This document shows, one piece after another, positions 48,875 through 56,881 of a DNA stretch of 64,000 nucleotides (its first letter is position 1; each line of letters opens with the position of its first letter). The position numbers and the translations under genes were made by a program. The notes beneath the pieces are model-generated. The model made no database searches. It was not told where the DNA came from and saw nothing but the letters and a program-made list of their open reading frames with translations. Where the stretch lies: positions 1 to 64,000 of the forward strand of contig CAJUFE010000003.1 in the NCBI GenBank assembly GCA_910585635.1, given 5' to 3'. The stretch is from an uncultured Lachnospiraceae bacterium (GTDB taxonomy: Bacteria > Bacillota > Clostridia > Lachnospirales > Lachnospiraceae).

Positions 48875-50665
48875 ATGAGCTTGGAAAGGACCGGCAGGGG
48901 GGGAGGCCGCGGGATAAGAGCATGGCTCCGGTATGGGCTGTATATCCTGGTCTTTGGCTGCATATTTTTGGCCCTTGGGGCAGAGGAGCCCTACCAGGGG
49001 CTTTTGGGAGCGGTGGTCTGCCTGTGGGCCGGGAACATGCTCTATGCGCTGGAGCGGCTGCGGGAGCGGATCTTATTCTTCTGGCTCCATATCACCCTCT
49101 TTACCTTTTTGATCGGAAGGCCTGTGATCACCGCGCTGCGGGGGCAGCAGTGGTGGGACTACGGCCATGACAATGTGCTGTTCGCCCTGATCAGCCTGCT
49201 CCTCACCCAGATCTTCCTGGTCCTGGGAGCCTTCCTGGGGCAGCAGAGGGCGCTGCGGCTGCGGGGCAGGGGACAGGAGGCCTTGGAGCTGCGGGGGCCG
49301 CAGGAGGCCTTGGAGCTGCGAAGGCTGCGGGGCGGGCCGCAGGGGCCTCTAAAGCTGCAGGGCAGTCGGCTGGGGGCGCTGCGCCGCCAGAGGACGGCGG
49401 AGGACGCTGCCTGGGAGGAGCGCGGCTTTGCCCGGGCCTTCCGCTACTATCTGGGCTATGTCTCCCAGATCGTCTTCTACAGCTCACTGGTCTTTACCTT
49501 CATGCTGGGGCGGGAGAAGATCGTCTACATCGCCGATCATACCTATTACGAGTATTTTGCAAAGTTCAAGAGCCAGCTCCCCTATATCGTCTATGAGCTG
49601 TCCACCTTGACCCGGTACAGTCTATGCTTTTTTCTGGCCGGTCTCCCGAAGAAGCGCCGGGCTTTCCCTGCCCTGTCTCTGTATGTGCTGGCGGCAGTAC
49701 CGGAGCTGATCGTGGGAGAGCGGAACCCGATCGTGCTCCGGACGATCTTTGCGCTGTCCTACTATGTGCTCCGCGATCTTTACCGGGAGAGCGATCCGCC
49801 GGGAAGGGGATCTGGATCCAGACCAGAGCCGGTGAGCAGCCCGCCAGGCAGGGGGGCCAGAGCCAGATCGCAGCCAGACCGCAGCCAGACCGCAGCTAGA
49901 TCGCAGCCAGACCGGGGGAGCGGGAGAGCCGCCCTGGACCGGGAGGGCCGCCCTGGACCGGGAGGGCCGCCCTGGATCGGGAGGCTGGAGAAGGCGGCGC
50001 TGCTGGCCGGGATCCCCTGCGGGCTGGTCTTTCTGGGCATGATGAACTATGTGCGGGAGGGCGGTGGGGGGACACGCCTGGGGTTTTTCGGGGCGATCGT
50101 GGATCTGTTCTATAAGCAAGGCGTCTCCTTCCAGTGGCTGGCCCTGGGCCATGGCGTGATCGCGGATCTGCCGGGAAAAGGAAGATCCCATTATACCTTT
50201 GGCAGCTTTATCGATTACTTTGCCCATGGCTCGGTCGCCCAGCGGTTCTTCGGCGCGGTCCCTTTGGGCTCTAATAACAGTCTGGCGAAGGCCACCTTGG
50301 GCCATTCCCTGGCCCACCATATGTCCTACCTGCTGATGGGGCCGGAGGAGTATCTGGCAGGCCATGGCTGCGGATCCTCCTATCTTTTGGAGCTGTTCAT
50401 CGACTATGGCTATCTGGGGATCTGCGTGTTCAGCTTAGGGCTGGGCTACCTCCTGCTCTTAGGGCCGGAGCTGGCCAGGCGGCGGCCCTTTTTTCTGACG
50501 TTGCTGCTTTTATGCATGACCAACCTGTTTTTGATCCCCAGGGCGGAGGCCATGGGTTTCCTCAGCTTTGTGCTGACGATGCAGTTCTGGGCGGCAGCAG
50601 CGATCTGCTGCGGGGGAGCGCTGCTCCTTAGCAGGCGTTTCTATCCGCGGAAAGGAAGGCTGTAG
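48875..50665 (+). CDS. Wzy-like polysaccharide polymerase with repeat-rich linkers
   Basis: 596 residues. About 10 membrane segments with O-antigen polymerase features (SYLLMGPEEYLAGHGCGSSY, then LLELFIDYGYLGICVF near the end; GERNPIVLRTIFALSYYVLR in the middle). Two hydrophilic Arg/Gly/Pro inserts interrupt the membrane part. The first is at about 125-175 (QEALELRGPQEALELRRL, an in-frame 27-base duplication). The second is at about 310-370, coded by 11-base and 19-base tandem repeats. It should polymerise repeat units delivered by the neighbouring flippase. Because 11 and 19 are not multiples of three, slippage would switch the frame and could turn the gene on or off. The frame is intact here. 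Confidence 0.8.
   Translation: MSLERTGRGGGRGIRAWLRYGLYILVFGCIFLALGAEEPYQGLLGAVVCLWAGNMLYALERLRERILFFWLHITLFTFLIGRPVITALRGQQWWDYGHDNVLFALISLLLTQIFLVLGAFLGQQRALRLRGRGQEALELRGPQEALELRRLRGGPQGPLKLQGSRLGALRRQRTAEDAAWEERGFARAFRYYLGYVSQIVFYSSLVFTFMLGREKIVYIADHTYYEYFAKFKSQLPYIVYELSTLTRYSLCFFLAGLPKKRRAFPALSLYVLAAVPELIVGERNPIVLRTIFALSYYVLRDLYRESDPPGRGSGSRPEPVSSPPGRGARARSQPDRSQTAARSQPDRGSGRAALDREGRPGPGGPPWIGRLEKAALLAGIPCGLVFLGMMNYVREGGGGTRLGFFGAIVDLFYKQGVSFQWLALGHGVIADLPGKGRSHYTFGSFIDYFAHGSVAQRFFGAVPLGSNNSLAKATLGHSLAHHMSYLLMGPEEYLAGHGCGSSYLLELFIDYGYLGICVFSLGLGYLLLLGPELARRRPFFLTLLLLCMTNLFLIPRAEAMGFLSFVLTMQFWAAAAICCGGALLLSRRFYPRKGRL
49274..49327 (+). repeat. 27-base in-frame duplication in the wzy-like gene
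   Basis: CAGGAGGCCTTGGAGCTGCG occurs at 49274 and 49301, giving QEALELR twice. The frame is preserved. Confidence 0.8.
49859..49913 (+). repeat. Five 11-base tandem repeats in the wzy-like gene
   Basis: Units of GCAGCCAGACC (variants AGAGCCAGATC and GCAGCTAGATC) run back to back from 49859. Three units equal 11 codons, so the protein shows an 11-residue period (ARSQPDRSQTA). Gain or loss of one unit shifts the frame. Confidence 0.85.
49922..49984 (+). repeat. Three 19-base tandem repeats in the wzy-like gene
   Basis: GGGAGAGCCGCCCTGGACC (49922), GGGAGGGCCGCCCTGGACC (49941) and GGGAGGGCCGCCCTGGATC (49960), with a partial fourth unit. The same DNA is read in all three frames in turn (GRAALD, REGRPG, PGGPPW). 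Three units restore the frame; two or four would not. Confidence 0.88.
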
Positions 50666-50693
50666 GGGGCATCAGGAGAAAGGAGCGGATGAT

Positions 50694-51746
50694 ATGCAAG
50701 AGAAGGCTGCAGGCCAGATGAGCCGGGAGGAGCTTAGGGCGCTCCAGCTCAAGTCTCTGGAGATCCTGCGCTATTTTGACCGTTTCTGCAGGCAGTATAA
50801 GCTGCGGTATTTTTTGTGCGGCGGCTGCTGCATCGGGACGGTCCGCCATGGGGGGTTCATCCCCTGGGATGATGATATCGACCTGTTCATGCCCAGGCCG
50901 GACTATGAAAGGCTTAAGAAGATCTGGGAGAGAAACGTGGACCGGGATGGGGAAGGCAGGGCGCGCTACGTACTTTGCCGCAGCGACCGGGACCATTTCC
51001 TCCGTTCCATGCTGACCGCGATCGTGGATGAACGGACCACCTTCATCAAGGAACGTCAGGCGGATCTGGATATCTGCCATGGGGTGCGGCTGGAGATCCT
51101 GCCTTTAGATGGGTGTCCCAAAGGGCGGCTAAAGCGGAGGATCCAGATCCTGTGGGCGCTGACCTACCAGGTCTTCAACCTCCAGGAGGCGCCCACCAGC
51201 AAGGGGAAGCTTTTGGAGTGGACCGGGCGGGTGATGCTGGCTCTCCTTCCCACCCAGAGGCTGCGGTACTGTATGTGGCGGCTGGCCGAGGAGCAGATGA
51301 GCCGGTATCCCTTCGATCAGTGCAGCCATATCACGGAGCTGTGCTCCCGGTATCAATATATGGTGAACGAGTATCCGAAGGAAGTCTTTGAGAAGGCGGT
51401 CTTTAAGGAGTTTGAAGGCGAAAGGTTCCCGATCCCCGCAGGCTACCATCGTTATCTGACCATGGCTTTTGGCGATTATATGACGCTGCCGCCAGAAAAT
51501 GAGCAGGTTGCCAAGCACGAGGCGGTGGTGGTGGATCTGGAGCGGGGCTATGCGCAGTACCCGGAGGCCTTTGGACGGGGACAAAGGAGCGGTCATGAGC
51601 CTGCATCGGGCGTCCGTGGACGTGGTATGGAAAGGGTCCGATCTGGGGTTTCTGAAAAAATGTGCAGAAAATGCGCAAAAGATCCGGAAAAACGTGCAGA
51701 AGAGCTGCAAAAAGGCCGGGAAAAATGCGTGAGAAAGACATTGTAA
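50694..51746 (+). CDS. LicD-family phosphotransferase (second of two)
   Basis: 350 residues. The core is FLCGGCCIGTVRHGGFIPWD with DDIDLFMPRPDYERL, the same active-site pattern as the paralogue at 44.5 kb, followed by RTTFIKERQADLDICHGVRL and EILPLDGCPKGR. Homology ends near residue 298 (DLERGYAQYPEAFGRG). The last 50 residues are an unrelated basic tail from A-rich repetitive DNA, which suggests a lost stop codon. It is followed after 155 bases by the cytidylyltransferase gene, a natural source of a CDP donor. Confidence 0.88.
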   Translation: MQEKAAGQMSREELRALQLKSLEILRYFDRFCRQYKLRYFLCGGCCIGTVRHGGFIPWDDDIDLFMPRPDYERLKKIWERNVDRDGEGRARYVLCRSDRDHFLRSMLTAIVDERTTFIKERQADLDICHGVRLEILPLDGCPKGRLKRRIQILWALTYQVFNLQEAPTSKGKLLEWTGRVMLALLPTQRLRYCMWRLAEEQMSRYPFDQCSHITELCSRYQYMVNEYPKEVFEKAVFKEFEGERFPIPAGYHRYLTMAFGDYMTLPPENEQVAKHEAVVVDLERGYAQYPEAFGRGQRSGHEPASGVRGRGMERVRSGVSEKMCRKCAKDPEKRAEELQKGREKCVRKTL

Positions 51747-51900
51747 AACTTGAAAGATCAAGCTCTTTGTATTTGATACAGGTCTGCTGAGCCCTCCGTT
51801 TTTCAGAACGGGGATACCGAAAGGATGGCGCGGTCACGGACCTGCCGTTGTATCTGGCGAGAAAGGCAAGAGAGCTTTTGTGACGACAAGGAGGAGCAAG

Positions 51901-52617
51901 ATGAACATCGCAGTGATCATCGCAGGCGGGAGCGGGAAGCGGATGCACCAGGATATCCCGAAGCAATTCATCAATGTATATGACAAGCCCGTCATCATCT
52001 ACACCCTGGAGGGCTTCCAGCGCCATCCCGAGATCGACGCGATCGAGGTGGTGTGCTTAGATGGCTGGCATGATATCTTAAAGGCCTATGCCAGACAGTT
52101 TGATATCGACAAACTAAAATGGGTGGTCTCCGGCGGCGAGACCACCCAGGAGTCCATCCGCAATGGGGTGTTCCACTTAGAGGGCATATGCGGCGGGGAG
52201 GACATCGTGATCATCCATGACGGGATCCGCCCGCTGGTGGATGATACCGTATTGTCCGACGTGATCATCAAATGCCGTCAGTACGGCAACGGGGTGACCT
52301 CCATGCCCTACAATGAGCAGATCTTCAAGATCAAGGATGAGACCTCCACCTGCGAGTATATCCCCCGGGAGACCCTGCGTCGGGTGTCCACGCCCCAGGC
52401 CTACCGTTTTGACAAGCTGGACCGGGCCTACCACGAGGCTTTTGAGAAAGGGATCGGGATCTACGGCTCCGCCTATGCCAATACCATGATGGTGGACTTA
52501 GGGGAGACCTTATATTTCGCCGCCGGATCGGACAAGAACATCAAGCTGACCACCAAGGACGATCTGGAGATCTTCAAGGCGTATCTGAAGTTAGAAAAGG
52601 ACAGTTGGCTGAAATGA
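51901..52617 (+). CDS. IspD/TarI-like cytidylyltransferase
   Basis: 238 residues from the ATG at 51901 with AGGAGG seven bases upstream; a GTG at 51880 is less likely. The nucleotide loop is VIIAGGSGKRMHQDIPKQFI, with VVSGGETTQESIRNGV and VIIHDGIRPLV, all typical of IspD/TarI. It joins CTP to a polyol or sugar phosphate. Location beside LicD and SDR genes in a polysaccharide locus favours a TarI/Bcs1-like role (for example CDP-ribitol) over isoprenoid synthesis. The exact substrate cannot be told. Confidence 0.88.
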   Translation: MNIAVIIAGGSGKRMHQDIPKQFINVYDKPVIIYTLEGFQRHPEIDAIEVVCLDGWHDILKAYARQFDIDKLKWVVSGGETTQESIRNGVFHLEGICGGEDIVIIHDGIRPLVDDTVLSDVIIKCRQYGNGVTSMPYNEQIFKIKDETSTCEYIPRETLRRVSTPQAYRFDKLDRAYHEAFEKGIGIYGSAYANTMMVDLGETLYFAAGSDKNIKLTTKDDLEIFKAYLKLEKDSWLK

Positions 52618-52634
52618 CGGAAAGGAGAAGACGG

Positions 52635-53711
52635 ATGGACGTACAGGCAGGAGAAGACAGAGTGCGCGCGGCTGGCGCTGCGGGTTACCAGGCAGATGTG
52701 GCTTACGTGGCCGCGCTCCCCCTCCCCTGGGGGAGGCTGGATAAAAAGACGGTGCTGATCACCGGGGCCAGCGGTATGATCGGGACCTTTTTGATCCAGG
52801 TGCTGCTGGCCCGGAAGGAGGATATCCAGGTGATCGGGGTGGGCCGGGACCTGGCCAGGGCGAAGGCCCGCTTTGCCCCCTGGTGGGGCCGGAAGGACTT
52901 CCGGTTCCTGGCCCAGGATATCAATGAGCCTCTGGCCTGGGAAGAGGGGGCAGACTTCTTCCTCCATGCGGCCAGCAACACCCACCCGGCCGCCTATTCT
53001 GCCGATCCGATCGGGACCATGACCACCAATGTGCTGGGGACCTACCAGCTCCTCCGGTCTGCAGCGGCCTGCAAGGCGGAGCGCTTCCTCTTCGCCTCCA
53101 GCGTGGAGGTCTATGGGGAAAACCGGGAGGGGCAGGGGTATTTTGACGAATCCTACTGTGGCTACATCGACTGCAACACCCTTCGGGCAGGCTATCCGGA
53201 GAGCAAGCGGGCCGGGGAGGCCTTATGCCAGGCCTTCATCCGCCAGGAGGGGCTGGATGTGGCGGTCGCCAGGCTTTCCAGGACCTATGGGCCCACCATG
53301 CTCCTGTCCGACACCAAGGCCATCTCCCAGTTCCTGAAAAAGGGAGCCGCCGGGGAGGATATCGTGCTCAAGAGCGTCGGGGACCAGTTCTACTCCTACA
53401 GCTATGTGGCCGACGCCGTGTCCGGTCTTCTGACCGTCCTCTTAAAGGGAGACTGCGGGGAGGCCTACAATGTAGCCGACCCGGCCTCGGACATCACCTT
53501 AAAGGACCTGGCCCAGATGATCGCGAAAAAGGCGGGGACAAAGGTGGTCTCTATGCTCCCCGACGCCAGGGAGGCCGCGGGCTATTCCAGGGCCACCCGG
53601 GCGGTGATGGACGGGAGCAAGCTAAAGGCCCTGGGCTGGGAGGCCCATTGGGATATGGAGGCGGGGGTGGAGAGGACTCTGCGGTGTTTACGGGCAGAGA
53701 TGGCCAGATGA
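52635..53711 (+). CDS. NAD-dependent epimerase/dehydratase (SDR) acting with the cytidylyltransferase
   Basis: About 358 residues from the ATG at 52635, which has AAAGGAG seven bases upstream; the ATG at 52614 overlapping the previous stop (ATGA) is an alternative. Rossmann motif VLITGASGMIGTFLIQVLLA, then FFLHAASNTHPAAYSADPIG, FASSVEVYGENREGQGYFDE and the YxxxK in GYPESKRAGEALCQ. The C-terminal substrate part (DQFYSYSYVADAVSGLLTVL) is as in extended SDR enzymes. It probably reduces, epimerises or dehydrates a nucleotide-activated or phospho-sugar from the neighbouring IspD-like enzyme. Convergent with the LCP gene. Confidence 0.87.
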   Translation: MDVQAGEDRVRAAGAAGYQADVAYVAALPLPWGRLDKKTVLITGASGMIGTFLIQVLLARKEDIQVIGVGRDLARAKARFAPWWGRKDFRFLAQDINEPLAWEEGADFFLHAASNTHPAAYSADPIGTMTTNVLGTYQLLRSAAACKAERFLFASSVEVYGENREGQGYFDESYCGYIDCNTLRAGYPESKRAGEALCQAFIRQEGLDVAVARLSRTYGPTMLLSDTKAISQFLKKGAAGEDIVLKSVGDQFYSYSYVADAVSGLLTVLLKGDCGEAYNVADPASDITLKDLAQMIAKKAGTKVVSMLPDAREAAGYSRATRAVMDGSKLKALGWEAHWDMEAGVERTLRCLRAEMAR

Positions 53712-53773
53712 ACGGATGAGACAGAGCGCACGGACAGGGACGTTTTGATAAATGACAGCGATCAGGACGACCC

Positions 53774-55072
53774 TTACCCCGCATCGGGCTCGTCCTCTTC
53801 ATCGCGGCCATACAGCGACTCCTTTAGATGGAGCTGGTTCGCCTCCAGGTCCGGCACCAGCACCTGCATCCGGCGGACGATCGCTTCTTTAAAGGTGCCG
53901 TCCGCGGGGATCCGGTCGGTCCGGATCTGGACAGGCTGCATCAGGAGGATACCTGCCCCATAGCCGATCAGCTTCTGGTTCGGCAGATCGGTGGTCAGGA
54001 GGGGGAGAGCTTCCGTTAGCAGCGCGTTCATGGTCTTAAGATCTATGCCCTTCAGCTTTTCAAAAAGAGCGCTGAGGAGCTTCCGCTGCCGGCTGGTGCG
54101 GTTGAAATCGCTGTCGATCTCCCGGATACGGGCATATTGGAGGGCTTCCTTGCCGGTCAGGTGCCGCTTACCGCCCACCAAGGCCCAGCGGTCTGCCTGG
54201 GGATCGGTGCCATTAAGGATGGAGGGCTGCTTTTTAAAAAGCTCCTTATTGATCGCCCCGGCCTCCGAGGCGGTCAGCTCCATATCCACGCCCCCTAGGA
54301 TGTCGATGCAGTCGGCAAAGCCAGTAAAGTCCACGGCGATGTTCCCGTCGATGTGGATCCCGAAATTTTGCTCGATGGTCTCATCCAGGAGCTGGGTGCC
54401 GCCCAGCGTGTAAGCTACATTGATGCGGTTGGCCTTGTAGCCGGGGATATCCACATAGAGATCGCGCATAAAGGAGGTCAGGACGATCTCCTTTTCTTTT
54501 TGCCGTACAGTGACCAAGATCATGGAGTCCGAACGGGTGCCGGACACATTTTCCTGGGTATCCTGCCCGATCAACAGGATGTTGAGCACATCCTTATCCT
54601 TTACGATCTGGCTGGCCAGACGCAGGTTGATCTCCTCCGGATCGATGACCTTTATCGCAGGGTCATCCGGGTTTGGAGCTCCCGCCTCTGCCAGCTCTTC
54701 TTCTAATTCTTTTTCCAGGACCTCCTCCGCTACCGTGACCGTCACATCCTCCGGACGGCTGATCTTTCCCAGCATATAGTCTACATAGCCCAGGCCGGCC
54801 AGCACACCGCAGGCTAACAGGATGATCGCCCCTGAAAGGAGGCTTTCCCAGAGCGGTTTTTTGGGGGGCGGCTCCTCCTCAGGCAGATCGATCCCATGGA
54901 GTGTTCCGGCGGTGGATCCCTCGGGTCCCTCCTGCCCGGAACCTGTGGCAGTTTCGTTCCCTTCTATTGATGCGGCCTCCTCAGGAGACAGCTCTAAGCA
55001 TATACCCTCTTCCAAGACCGCCTCTTCTTTTAATTGGGCGGTGGGGCCCCTTTTTTTTGATGGCGGCGTCAT
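53774..55072 (-). CDS. LytR-CpsA-Psr (LCP) family wall-polymer transferase
   Basis: 432 residues. The N-terminal 90 residues are cytoplasmic and acidic, followed by one membrane segment (GAIILLACGVLAGLGYVDYM). The LCP domain begins near 150: DVLNILLIGQDTQENVSGTR with SDSMILVTV, then SFMRDLYVDIPGYKANRIN, GIHIDGNIAVDFTGFADCID and ILGGVDMEL, and a later ALQYARIREIDSDFNRTSRQ holding the RxRxDxxR-type motif. LCP enzymes move undecaprenyl-linked polymers onto peptidoglycan. It is the likely attachment enzyme for the locus polymer. Promoter at 55112-55140. Confidence 0.93.
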   Translation of the reverse strand: MTPPSKKRGPTAQLKEEAVLEEGICLELSPEEAASIEGNETATGSGQEGPEGSTAGTLHGIDLPEEEPPPKKPLWESLLSGAIILLACGVLAGLGYVDYMLGKISRPEDVTVTVAEEVLEKELEEELAEAGAPNPDDPAIKVIDPEEINLRLASQIVKDKDVLNILLIGQDTQENVSGTRSDSMILVTVRQKEKEIVLTSFMRDLYVDIPGYKANRINVAYTLGGTQLLDETIEQNFGIHIDGNIAVDFTGFADCIDILGGVDMELTASEAGAINKELFKKQPSILNGTDPQADRWALVGGKRHLTGKEALQYARIREIDSDFNRTSRQRKLLSALFEKLKGIDLKTMNALLTEALPLLTTDLPNQKLIGYGAGILLMQPVQIRTDRIPADGTFKEAIVRRMQVLVPDLEANQLHLKESLYGRDEEDEPDAG

Positions 55073-55111
55073 TTTGCTGTCCTTCTTTCGTCATTTTGTG
55101 ATCTTCTTACC

Positions 55112-55140
55112 ATTACACCACGCTAAAAGCGGGATGTCAA
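55112..55140 (-). promoter_or_regulatory. Promoter of the LCP gene
   Basis: Minus-strand TTGACA, 17 bases, TGTAAT, about 40 bases upstream of the start. Confidence 0.75.
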
Positions 55141-55208
55141 GGGGATGTTATCTACAGGGATTTCCGAAAGTGGATACTGATTTTGCCTATATTCGCAGCT
55201 TCTTGGTC

Positions 55209-55237
55209 TTGTAGGCTCCATCTGCATATAGTATGAT
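55209..55237 (+). promoter_or_regulatory. Promoter of the pseudopilin gene
   Basis: TTGTAG, 17 bases, TATGAT, 39 bases before the start. Confidence 0.6.
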
Positions 55238-55276
55238 GGGAGAACAGGAAGGCTCTGGAAGAAAAGAGGAGAAGAG

Positions 55277-55747
55277 ATGAGAAAAAGTACAGGAGCGAGA
55301 TGGGGGCGCTGCCGCCTGAAAGGAGGCAGAGGCGGTTTTACGCTGCTGGAGCTGATCGTGGTGATGGCGATCATCGCGCTGCTAGCCGGGATAGGCGTCC
55401 CGACCTATGTGGCCTACATCCGAAAAGCCAAGGAACAGAAAGCGCTGATCGAGGCCAGACAGCTGCGTATGGCCGTGACAGCGATGATGCTGGAGAATGA
55501 TATATCCACAGAAGATCCTATGGAGAGCGAGGTGTATATGAGCTTGTTCTGGAAGACCCTGGACGATGAAGAGCACCCGCTCTATGGCTGTTGTCCTGCC
55601 GGCTGGGATCCTAAAGGGAAGATCGTGGAGATGTTCATAGAGGACGATCTGCGGCTCACCAGTATCGTCTATGAAGCCCCGGACGGTTCGCGGGAGACCT
55701 GGATACTGGAGGATACGAAAGATGGATTGACCGTGACCTGTAAATGA
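55277..55747 (+). CDS. Type IV pilin-like prepilin, orphan
   Basis: 156 residues. A class III prepilin leader of 20 residues ends in GG before FTLLELIVVMAIIALLAG, with the cleavage Gly20, Phe21 and the key Glu25 (position 5 of the mature protein). The mature protein is a helix (VPTYVAYIRKAKEQKALIEA) and a short acidic globular end. AAAGAGGAGAAGAG lies before the ATG. Such pseudopilins need a prepilin peptidase and pilus motor, none of which is in the window. It has its own promoter, divergent from the LCP gene. Confidence 0.9.
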   Translation: MRKSTGARWGRCRLKGGRGGFTLLELIVVMAIIALLAGIGVPTYVAYIRKAKEQKALIEARQLRMAVTAMMLENDISTEDPMESEVYMSLFWKTLDDEEHPLYGCCPAGWDPKGKIVEMFIEDDLRLTSIVYEAPDGSRETWILEDTKDGLTVTCK

Positions 55748-55993
55748 CCGGTCCAGGAACGGAAAATCGGTCATCAGGATCCGACAAGAAATCGTTTTTT
55801 TGAGATGGGAACATCCCCCAGCAGTGGTGGGACGATCTTTTGAAAAGGCATATTTGGTGCGAAGATCATAGGAGATCTGGGAAATTTTCGATACAATTTC
55901 TCTTTTTCTGTCGAACAGTGCGGCAAGATCTGCTTTTCAAACAGCAAGAAAAGCCTTATATTACGAAGTATCCGGCAAACGCTGGGGTGCATT
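55748..55993. other. Intergenic region with one Spo0A-box-like site
   Basis: TGTCGAA at 55909-55915 matches the Spo0A box core, but no -35/-10 lies at the nine-base distance seen at the other two sites, so it may be chance. No gene is supported. Confidence 0.35.
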
Positions 55994-56188
55994 ATGGGAT
56001 GGCAGCAGGAACAGCTAGGAGGGATAAGTGGTTATATGGAAGAGAAGTTAAAGGTATTGATGGAAGAGAACGAGCAGCTTAAGAAGGACAATGAAGCAAT
56101 GATCCAGATCCTCGCCCAGATGAAGGTCACTTTAAACCGGTTGATCAATCGCTATATGACCTGTTCAGGACCATTATCCGGAGAATGA
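55994..56188 (+). CDS. Small coiled-coil protein
   Basis: 64 residues. After a Gly/Gln-rich start comes a heptad-like helix (YMEEKLKVLMEENEQLKKDN) predicting a coiled coil. GGGGTG is upstream; an inner ATG at 56036 is an alternative start, with GGAGGG 13 bases before it. No family recognised. Convergent with the zinc-ribbon gene, whose C-terminus is also coiled-coil-like, and sharing one terminator hairpin with it. Confidence 0.5.
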   Translation: MGWQQEQLGGISGYMEEKLKVLMEENEQLKKDNEAMIQILAQMKVTLNRLINRYMTCSGPLSGE

Positions 56189-56230
56189 GAAGGATCGAAA
56201 GGGATCTGCGGGTCCAACAGATAAGAAAGG

Positions 56231-56266
56231 AAAAGATCGTCCAGCTGTGGCTGGGCGGTCTTTTTA
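56231..56266. terminator. Bidirectional terminator between the two small genes
   Basis: GATCGTCCAGC/GCTGGGCGGTC stem with A-rich and T-rich flanks (AAAA before, TTTTT after), usable on both strands. It overlaps the end of the zinc-ribbon gene. Confidence 0.75.
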
Positions 56267-56638
56267 TCGTACGTCGGGCTGTTCCTGGCGGTGGATCATG
56301 TCCCATATGGTCTGGTGCATCCAGGTGACGGTCTCGTTCAGCTTCTGGTTCTCTTCCTCCAGCGCCACGATCTGCGCGCTTAAGATGGCGATCGTCTCCC
56401 GCTGGTTAAAGGCCTTATGAGGAGCGGTGATGCGTGTCACCACAGAAGGGCAGTTCCGTAAGATCTCGTGGGACAGCAGCACATCACGCTCTTCCAGATC
56501 TAAGTCCATGAACTTCTGATAGGGCATATCCAAAAGATGCATCTTTTGATCGCATTTGGGGCAGACTGCGTTTTTGGCCAGCTGGTAATAGGCGTAATAG
56601 CCACATTTGACACAATAGTAGATGGAAAGCTCCCGCAT
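56264..56638 (-). CDS. Zinc-ribbon protein with C-terminal coiled coil
   Basis: 124 residues. Two CxxC pairs at residues 9-12 (CVKC) and 26-29 (CPKC) form a likely zinc ribbon. The C-terminal half has a heptad helix (ETIAILSAQIVALEEENQKL NETV region). No known family named. The start at 56638 has AAGGAGTATGC upstream. The zinc ribbon suggests nucleic-acid or protein binding. Function unknown. Confidence 0.65.
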   Translation of the reverse strand: MRELSIYYCVKCGYYAYYQLAKNAVCPKCDQKMHLLDMPYQKFMDLDLEERDVLLSHEILRNCPSVVTRITAPHKAFNQRETIAILSAQIVALEEENQKLNETVTWMHQTIWDMIHRQEQPDVR

Positions 56639-56748
56639 GGATGCATACTCCTTCCTGATGACAGCCCATCAAAAACAAAAGACCATTATAAACTCTATCT
56701 ATATAACGTATGTTGGCGCAAAATGTGACAGCAAAAAGAGATAAATAG

Positions 56749-56794
56749 AAAAAAGTATCCGGCAGGATGCGCGGATAGCGCATCTGCCGGATAC
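56749..56794 (-). terminator. Terminator after the distant surface-protein paralogue
   Basis: On the minus strand GTATCCGGCAGATGCGC pairs with GCGCATCCTGCCGGATAC (perfect apart from one bulge), followed by T6. Confidence 0.88.
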
Positions 56795-56881
56795 CCAAGG
56801 GACCGTTAACAGATCATTGAACGGATGGATCTGCCATGAGAACGGATATCTTGTCCTTAGGGACCTTGCTCTTAGGAGCGC

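Noticed and set aside
49859..49984. Short tandem repeats as a CRISPR array
   Set aside because: Units are 11 and 19 bases, contiguous without spacers, and lie within an open reading frame; no cas genes in the window.
51901..52617. Cytidylyltransferase as the isoprenoid enzyme IspD
   Set aside because: Sequence alone fits both, but position between LicD and SDR genes in a polysaccharide locus favours a polyol- or sugar-phosphate substrate; no other isoprenoid gene is near.
55909..55915. Third exact Spo0A-box core in the pilin-downstream gap
   Set aside because: No promoter at the spacing seen at the other two sites; several such seven-base matches are expected by chance.
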